Source: an uncultured Eubacteriales bacterium
GTDB lineage: Bacteria > Bacillota > Clostridia > Oscillospirales > Oscillospiraceae
Assembly (NCBI GenBank): GCA_900549485.1
Contig: UROG01000002.1
Location: 54,083 to 118,082, forward strand
Direction: 5' to 3'
DNA: 64,000 nt
The notes below the pieces were generated by a model. The model did not search any database. It saw nothing but the letters and a program-made list of their open reading frames with translations, and was not told the origin of the DNA. A program made the translations under genes and the position numbers. Below, in pieces: positions 59,298 through 64,000 of this stretch; the first letter of the stretch is position 1, and every line of letters begins with the position of its first letter.

Positions 59298-59351
59298 AAT
59301 TTGACCGACCCCAAATAGGCCGTTATGGAGTCGGTCAAATTATAGATTCAC
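59298..59351 (-). promoter_or_regulatory. Intercistronic hairpin after binding-protein gene 2
   Basis: 12-bp perfect stem AATTTGACCGAC (59298-59309) / GTCGGTCAAATT (59340-59351), 30-nt loop, between binding-protein stop and ATPase start. Parallels the hairpin at 50257-50289 and probably gives higher levels of the binding protein. Confidence 0.68.
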
Positions 59352-59377
59352 AAAATTATGCCGTTTCCCTCAGGATA

Positions 59378-60337
59378 TTATTCCCAAGCGTCAAGGTCGA
59401 AGTCCTTGATGTTGTCAACGCTGATGCTGAATGCGTCGAGGTAGGTCTCGAAGGGAACTTCCTCGCCCTTGATGAGCTTAAGGGCATACTCTGCGCCGAT
59501 GCGGCCGAGGGACGTGGGGGACTGAGCGGAGGTCTGGGTCATCTTGCCTTCCGCAATTGCCTGCTTGCCATTGGGGGAACCGTCTTTGCCGTAGATGGCG
59601 ATGTCTTCGCCCTTTCCGCTCTCTGCGATAGCCTGGATAACGCCGAGTGCGGAAGCGTCGTTTACGCAGTAGACAACATCAATGTCGTCGTGCGCCTCGA
59701 GAACGTCAAGCATTGCGTTGAAGGACTTTGCGGTATCGCCGGCGCCGTCGAACTCAAATACGTCAACATACTTGGAAGGATCCTCTGCGTTGTCCTTGAT
59801 GGCGTCAAAGAACGCGCCTACGGTAACATTGCAGCTTTCGGAAGTGGGAGAGTGTGCAATAACGATGTTTGCACCGTCCGGGAAGCGCTTTGCGACGTCT
59901 TCACCGGAAATGTAGCCGAGCTGGTAGTTGTTGGAAGCGATGACGGCGTCAACGACGTCAAAATCGTCCTCGATAACAACGTTGTCAATGTTGACAACAT
60001 AAACGCCGGCGTCCTTGCAGGCCTGCATGACGGTGCGGCCGCCTGCGGAGTCAACGGGGATATAAACAAGAGCCTGTATCCCGGCGGAGATCATGTCGTC
60101 GATCTGGGTCGCCTGGACGGTCGAATCGCTCTGTGGATCGTAGGTGATAAGCTCTACGTCGTTCTCTTCGCAGACCTTCTCAACAGCGCCGAGAACCGCG
60201 GAGAAATACTCGTTTACAAGGGTCATCGGGGAAAATCCGATAACGATCTTCTCTTCTGCGCATGCGGTTGCGCTGAGGGAGAGTGCCATAGAGAACACCA
60301 AAACCAGCGCAACGATCAAGCTAAGGGTTTTTTTCAT
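59378..60337 (-). CDS. Sugar-binding protein, RbsB family, copy 2
   Basis: 319 residues. Signal peptide 'MKKTLSLIVALVLVFSMALS' followed by LSATACAEEK; cleavage after ACA/E or lipidation at that Cys are both possible. Mature type I fold: 'VIGFSPMTLVNEYFSAVLGA', 'SDSTVQATQIDDMISAGIQA' , 'VYIPVDSAGGRTVMQACKDA', 'VVYCVNDASALGVIQA'. Ligand unknown. Higher use of GAC/GTC/AAC-type preferred codons suggests high expression, common for binding proteins. Confidence 0.92.
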   Translation of the reverse strand: MKKTLSLIVALVLVFSMALSLSATACAEEKIVIGFSPMTLVNEYFSAVLGAVEKVCEENDVELITYDPQSDSTVQATQIDDMISAGIQALVYIPVDSAGGRTVMQACKDAGVYVVNIDNVVIEDDFDVVDAVIASNNYQLGYISGEDVAKRFPDGANIVIAHSPTSESCNVTVGAFFDAIKDNAEDPSKYVDVFEFDGAGDTAKSFNAMLDVLEAHDDIDVVYCVNDASALGVIQAIAESGKGEDIAIYGKDGSPNGKQAIAEGKMTQTSAQSPTSLGRIGAEYALKLIKGEEVPFETYLDAFSISVDNIKDFDLDAWE

Positions 60338-60437
60338 TTGTGTGATACCTCCAAATTATTCTTTTATCTCTGTCTGTATTCAGCAAAGCCCAGCCTAAAG
60401 CTTTTCTCAACACAGAGAAATCACCTGATATCTGCCG

Positions 60438-61310
60438 TTATTTCATGCAGCTTTTGCATACGTTCAAAAATTCCACCGTCTTGCTGTATATGACCTCCAT
60501 TGCCATATCCGCAAGCTTGTAGAAATTGACCGGAAGCGTCGATGCCTCGATGTAATCCCGGAGAACGGGGGCGGGCGCCGTGTCAATGGCGGTAAAGTAA
60601 TTTATCTTCCTGATACCGGCGTTGATCGCTCCCTGTATCTGATCAAAGGGAGTTCCCGACGCGCCGTGCATGCCGAGCGCAACGCCGCCGGCTCTTTTTC
60701 TTATTTCTTCCACAAGGGGAAGCCGGAGATTAGGCTCACCTGCGTACATGCCGTGTACCGTGCCAAAGGACACCGTCAGCACGTCGCAGCCCGCTTCCCG
60801 GCAGAAGCGCTCCGCCTCGGCAGGGTCTGTAAAGTACTTCGACAGGTCGGACAGATCGCTCTTTTCCTGTCCGTGGACGTCGTCCGGCATATTGTTGGGC
60901 ATCGCGCCCAGCTCTGCTTCTATCGCTATTCCAAGCGGATGCACAAGTTCGGTAAATTCCTTTACTCTCCTTATATTCTCTTCCAGAGGGAAGCGGGAGC
61001 AGTCATACATTATCGACGTTGCGCCGAGCCTCACCGCCTTCATGCAGTGCGTAAGGTCATATCCGTGATCGACGTGCACCGCCAGCGCGGCCTTTGAGTT
61101 TTTCGCGTATTCGCTCATCAACGGGAACGCTATCTCAATGGGTATATGGTCATTTTCCGTCTGGGCATGGTTGAGCGTAACGGGAACGCCCGTATCCTCC
61201 GCCGCCGCTATCACGGCTCTCAGCGATATCTGATTTGGCGTATTGATGGACGGTATCGCATAATTTCTTGCCTCTGCATCCTTGAGCATTTCCTGCAAAG
61301 GTACGATCAT
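60438..61310 (-). CDS. Class II aldolase, copy 3
   Basis: 290 residues from ATG 61310 behind GGAGGCGG; the frame upstream to 61403 covers the promoter. 'LAVHVDHGYDLTHC' (Asp, Zn His), 'TVSFGTVHGMYAGEP' (Zn His), 'ALGMHGASGTPFDQI' (Zn His) and 'INAGIRKINYFTAID'. Ala replaces Gly in the MHGGSG loop. First gene of the right operon, divergent from the LysR gene; the only aldolase upstream of the transporter genes. Confidence 0.92.
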   Translation of the reverse strand: MIVPLQEMLKDAEARNYAIPSINTPNQISLRAVIAAAEDTGVPVTLNHAQTENDHIPIEIAFPLMSEYAKNSKAALAVHVDHGYDLTHCMKAVRLGATSIMYDCSRFPLEENIRRVKEFTELVHPLGIAIEAELGAMPNNMPDDVHGQEKSDLSDLSKYFTDPAEAERFCREAGCDVLTVSFGTVHGMYAGEPNLRLPLVEEIRKRAGGVALGMHGASGTPFDQIQGAINAGIRKINYFTAIDTAPAPVLRDYIEASTLPVNFYKLADMAMEVIYSKTVEFLNVCKSCMK

Positions 61311-61359
61311 AATATTTCCGCCTCCTTTTTTTATGTCGTGTGTTTCAATTTCTGGGCTA

Positions 61360-61414
61360 ATAATATCAATTCGCCGTGCGTTTGTAAAATGAATTGTTGT
61401 CACCCAAACAATTC
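61360..61414 (-). promoter_or_regulatory. Promoter and LysR operator of the right sugar operon
   Basis: Minus strand -35 TTTACA (61388-61383), 17-bp spacer, -10 TATTAT (61365-61360). Directly upstream is an 8-bp perfect inverted repeat GAATTGTT-N8-AACAATTC (61391-61414), at the position where LysR-type activators bind. Confidence 0.75.
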
Positions 61415-61446
61415 CTATAATTCATGGCCGTTTCAAAAATTTTTTA

Positions 61447-61475
61447 TTGACTGTTGCAATAATTGCGGGTAAACT
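61447..61475 (+). promoter_or_regulatory. Promoter of the LysR gene
   Basis: -35 TTGACT (61447-61452), 17-bp spacer, -10 TAAACT (61470-61475). The spacer contains a small palindrome GCAAT-A-ATTGC, a possible autoregulatory half of the operator region. The leader to the start codon is about 115 nt. Confidence 0.6.
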
Positions 61476-61599
61476 ATATAAAGTTAGGGCTTTTACGCTT
61501 AAAAAGTTCTTTTCACATTTTCCTTCTTTAATATTTTGTATATTCTTCTCTCTTCTCTCTTTTGATGTGCATCCTGTGAATACCCGAGGAGGAATTATG

Positions 61600-62502
61600 A
61601 TGTTCAGCGCTTTGGATTATTTTTACGCGGTCGCACAGTATAAGAACTTTACCACTGCGGCGGATAAGATCAACATCTCCCAGTCGGCTTTGAGCAAGGC
61701 CGTTAAAAAGCTTGAGGAGCAATTGAACTGCACTCTTTTTATACGCTCAAGAGACGGCGTGCAGCTCACTCAGGCCGGGGAAATACTGTTTGACTGCGCG
61801 GCAAAAAACAAGTCGATAATTTCGGAAACTCTCGACAAGATCGAGCATCTGAACGCTGAGACTTCAGAATGTATGAACATTGCCAGCGGCGACGGTCTGT
61901 TTGCCTACTACATGATCCCCCTGCTGCAAAAATTCAGGTTTCAGGAGAAGTTCCCGCGTGTGGTAGTCCGCGAAACGGAGACTCTCAACAGCGCACAGGT
62001 AATACAGCAGATAGACAAGCTCAACATCACCTTCGGCCTTGTCAACCTCAAACCGGACAACGTGCTTTTTGACTACTTCCAGATAGCCGAGCTGCATGAC
62101 GTGGTGCTTGCCGGGCCGAAGTACGCGTTTCTTGCCGATCACGGCTGCGTCGAGAATAAGGCGCTTGCCCCTTATCCCTTTATCGTGCGCCCCACGGGGA
62201 CATATACGCGCACACGCTTTGACAGCTTCTTCCACGAGCAGGGCATCGTCCCTACCGTTACGGGCGAATCCGGAAGCACCGGAATAATGCTCCAGATGGC
62301 AGCTGCCGATCTGGGTCTTGCGGTAGTTCAGCGCGAACTGGCAGAAAGCTTTGAAATATACAAAAAGCTTCAGGTACTTCATCTGACGACGCCTTTCCCG
62401 CCCTCGACCTGCTACATCACATGGCGGAAAAACCGGACACTGCCCATCTGCGCGCAGGAGCTTATCGAGTATATCCGCTCAAACGGCGGTAAAACCGTTT
62501 GA
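61600..62502 (+). CDS. LysR-family transcriptional regulator
   Basis: 300 residues from the second of two adjacent ATGs (61597 and 61600), 7 nt after AGGAGG. N-terminal wHTH: 'LDYFYAVAQYKNFTTAADKI', 'NISQSALSKAVKKLEEQL', 'LFIRSRDGVQLTQAGE'. The effector domain starts near residue 90 ('MNIASGDGLFAYYMIPLLQK'). It is divergent from the right sugar operon and very likely its activator, binding the GAATTGTT inverted repeat. The inducer is unknown. Confidence 0.93.
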   Translation: MFSALDYFYAVAQYKNFTTAADKINISQSALSKAVKKLEEQLNCTLFIRSRDGVQLTQAGEILFDCAAKNKSIISETLDKIEHLNAETSECMNIASGDGLFAYYMIPLLQKFRFQEKFPRVVVRETETLNSAQVIQQIDKLNITFGLVNLKPDNVLFDYFQIAELHDVVLAGPKYAFLADHGCVENKALAPYPFIVRPTGTYTRTRFDSFFHEQGIVPTVTGESGSTGIMLQMAAADLGLAVVQRELAESFEIYKKLQVLHLTTPFPPSTCYITWRKNRTLPICAQELIEYIRSNGGKTV

Positions 62503-62621
62503 AACCGCGGAAGCTGCTCCGCCTTATATATGACTTGAAATCTCATCCGGATGTTTCAGATAAAGTAATTTAATACTCAGATATACAGGCTCTATTAGCT
62601 GAATTTCTTCATAAATAAAAC

Positions 62622-62666
62622 AAATCCGAACACTTTCCCTTTGACGGGAAAATGTTCGGATTTTTA
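62622..62666 (+). terminator. Terminator of the LysR gene
   Basis: Stem AAATCCGAACA-TTTCCC (62622-62639) / GGGAAA-TGTTCGGATTT (62646-62663) with one C/A mismatch, followed by TTATT. A second 11-bp hairpin CCAAACCGAAC / GTTCGGTTTGG follows at 62671-62705 without a U-run. Confidence 0.82.
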
Positions 62667-62733
62667 TTGTCCAAACCGAACTCCAACGCAGCGGGTTCGG
62701 TTTGGAAAGGAGCTGCGACGGAATGAATGAGAA

Positions 62734-62766
62734 GCGACTTTTTTATGCATGGCATAAAAAAGTCGC
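62734..62766. repeat. 15-bp perfect inverted repeat overlapping the tRNA-Val terminator
   Basis: GCGACTTTTTTATGC (62734-62748), 3-nt loop, GCATAAAAAAGTCGC (62752-62766). Its right arm is also part of the tRNA-Val terminator, so the two structures are mutually exclusive in RNA. Confidence 0.6.
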
Positions 62767-62793
62767 TGCGAACGATATGCAGTCCGCAGCGAC
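62756..62793 (-). terminator. Terminator of tRNA-Val
   Basis: 9-bp stem GTCGCTGCG (62762-62770) / CGCAGCGAC (62785-62793); on the minus strand it is followed by TTTTTT (62761-62756). Begins 5 nt after the tRNA 3' end. Confidence 0.85.
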
Positions 62794-62797
62794 GCAG

Positions 62798-62871
62798 TGG
62801 AGAGCAGCGGACTCGAACCGTTGACCTTCCGCGTGTGAGGCGGACGCTCTAACCAGCTGAGCTAGCCCTCC
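62798..62871 (-). tRNA. tRNA-Val (CAC)
   Basis: 74 nt, CCA not encoded. Acceptor GGAGGGC/GCTCTCC, D-arm GCTCAGCTGGTTAGAGC, anticodon loop CTCACAC with CAC, T-arm ACGGTTCGAGTCCGC (one mismatch tolerant), discriminator A. Unlike tRNA-Ala and tRNA-Arg in this window it needs the CCA-adding enzyme. Confidence 0.93.
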
Positions 62872-62882
62872 AAGGCTTAGGT

Positions 62883-62911
62883 ATTATACCATATCTTTTG
62901 CCTTAAAGCAA
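62883..62911 (-). promoter_or_regulatory. Promoter of tRNA-Val
   Basis: Minus strand -35 TTGCTT (62911-62906), 17-bp spacer, -10 TATAAT (62888-62883), 11 bp before the tRNA 5' end. Confidence 0.75.
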
Positions 62912-62956
62912 TAGTCTTTTTCAAAACCCGCGGCGCGTTTTAAAATCCGCGGAAAA

Positions 62957-63511
62957 TCACACGCCGAGGAGCCTTGCGGCCTTGAGAATCCCCGTCTGTG
63001 TCTTGCTGTCGGTTATTTCGCCGTCCATCACCTGCCGCACAAGCTCTTCAAGCGGTACAAGCTCTACATTCAGGAACTCATCCGCGTCAAGATGCCGCTC
63101 GCCCTTGTGCAGGGAGCAGGCAAGATACATACTTATGCGCTCGTTGCTGTACGCGACAGCAGAATAGAAATCGCCTATCCACGTCCACTCGTCCGCGGTA
63201 TAGCCCGTCTCCTCCATAAGCTCGCGCTTTGCCGCCTCCAGCCGATCCTCCTGCGCACTGTCAAGCTTTCCGGCGGGTATCTCGGTGAACACCATGCCGC
63301 CGGGATAACGGAACTGCCGCTCGACGACCACGCGCCCGTCCTCTGTCACCGGAACCACGCACACCGCGCCCAGATGCTTTATATAATCTCTCCCCGCCTC
63401 GTCCCCGTTCGGGAGAATGACCCTGTCGTGGTACACGTGCAGCAGCGGTCCGTGATATACCTCTTTACCGCTCCTGAAGCGTTCGCAAAGCTGTTCATAT
63501 TCCTTGTCCAT
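62957..63511 (-). CDS. NUDIX hydrolase (ADP-ribose pyrophosphatase type)
   Basis: 184 residues. Nudix box 'GKLDSAQEDRLEAAKRELME' continuing ETGY, with one extra residue in the first loop compared with Gx5Ex7REUxEExGU; the metal-binding Glu residues are kept. Preceded by 'FRYPGGMVFTEIPAG', the usual ADPRase lead-in. It hydrolyses ADP-ribose or related nucleotide diphosphates. Start ATG 63511 has GGGAGGTATC. Single gene; no partner visible. Confidence 0.93.
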   Translation of the reverse strand: MDKEYEQLCERFRSGKEVYHGPLLHVYHDRVILPNGDEAGRDYIKHLGAVCVVPVTEDGRVVVERQFRYPGGMVFTEIPAGKLDSAQEDRLEAAKRELMEETGYTADEWTWIGDFYSAVAYSNERISMYLACSLHKGERHLDADEFLNVELVPLEELVRQVMDGEITDSKTQTGILKAARLLGV

Positions 63512-64000
63512 TACGATACCTCCCGGCTCATTATGTGTGAATTATAGCATATTCCCCCCGCTGCCGCAATCATGCAGTCAGGCAAGTACAAACGTACATT
63601 AGTCAATGATGTGAGACAGGGAAAGGTTGAGTTATTCAATTGAAATTGTCTGACAGAGAGGGGCAAACGCTGCATGGTATTGATATTTCCATGCTATATT
63701 GCCTAAACTATTTATGTCTTTTTCTTTCATGAGGGAGACATCCTCATTTTTGCAGTTGAGTGGTTGGCAAACCTCTTCCACTATAATGGGGCGCTTTTCC
63801 CTTGTCTGCTGTTCTCCTCGCCGGAAGCTATTCTTCCCCCGGCAATGCCGTGGGGAAAACTTTGCTCAACCTCAGTTGAGACTGTCAAAAAACTATGTTT
63901 TAAAGTCAGATAATATAGCAGCGGGGGAGCTTGAGGGGGCAAGGTCCGCCTCAAATTGGATAAACCGCCGTCGAAAGCCTTGATATATCAAGGCTTTCGG
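63512..64000. other. Right-end intergenic region, no gene seen
   Basis: 489 bp without a supportable coding gene; short frames here lack ribosome binding sites and recognisable motifs. It contains a small stem CCCCGGCAATGCCGTGGGG-like (about 63836-63855) and, at the window edge, a 28-bp perfect palindrome (63972-63999; half CGAAAGCCTTGATA). The palindrome may be a terminator of a gene beyond the window or the tip of a repeat. Confidence 0.4.

Noticed and set aside
63699..63983. 94-residue frame at the right edge
   Set aside because: No ribosome binding site or domain; runs into the terminal palindrome.

Overview
The window looks like chromosome of a gut-type Firmicute of class Clostridia (Oscillospirales-like is my best guess). 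It carries the structural half of a tailed-phage prophage (about 1-25.6 kb) next to a tRNA-Ala gene, followed by ordinary host DNA. The taxonomic guess rests on the miaB/mutS/mutL arrangement, the P27-type small terminase, XkdX and LLH-type holin genes, the ribose-type sugar ABC operons and the Gram-positive style ribosome binding sites. It is inference.

Prophage, 1-23.1 kb (all + strand): a ParB-like / PAPS-reductase-like / ParB-like cassette (IbrB-IbrA type), an HNH nuclease, small and large terminase, portal, prohead protease, HK97-type capsid, an Ig-like domain read in the -1 frame of the capsid gene, connector and closure proteins, major tail protein, tail assembly chaperone with a second -1 frameshift signal, a 1131-residue tape measure, Dit-like, Tal/Gp37-like and baseplate/fibre proteins. 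Then comes a complete diversity-generating retroelement (DGR): a C-type-lectin-like target protein whose last 37 codons form the variable repeat, a GC-rich hairpin just downstream, the template repeat, and a reverse transcriptase with YMDD. The two 108-bp repeats differ at eight positions, all adenines in the template. XkdX, a cysteine-peptidase endolysin and two holin-type proteins close the late operon. Integrase, replication and early regulation genes are not visible and would lie left of the window.

Accessory end, 23.1-25.6 kb: a minus-strand run of four small unknown proteins, divergent from an XRE-type repressor. Both promoters are near-consensus and each has the same ACAC-N6-GTGT operator in its spacer. 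A second XRE gene follows, then a strong terminator and tRNA-Ala(GGC), whose 3' end faces the prophage and is a plausible attachment site.

Host region, 25.7-42 kb: a long inverted-repeat element; a four-gene surface glycan cassette (GT2, flippase, ATP-grasp/HAD fusion, DegT aminotransferase); an E1 alpha/beta 2-oxoacid dehydrogenase pair without E2/E3; trmO; a CPBP protease; mutS; miaB; divergent mutL; tRNA-Arg(ACG); a flavodoxin.

Sugar island, 42-62.5 kb: two large minus-strand catabolic operons. The left one (binding protein, ABC ATPase, permease, GntR regulator, SIS isomerase, GH4 glycosidase, ROK kinase, GatZ-like protein) looks like uptake and breakdown of a galactoside or amino-sugar glycoside through the tagatose-bisphosphate route. 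The right one (class II aldolase, binding protein, ABC ATPase, permease, second aldolase, two FGGY kinases, third aldolase) is divergent from a LysR regulator. Three aldolases and two FGGY kinases in one operon suggest an unusual sugar or polyol. The window ends with tRNA-Val(CAC), a NUDIX hydrolase and about 490 bp without a recognisable gene.
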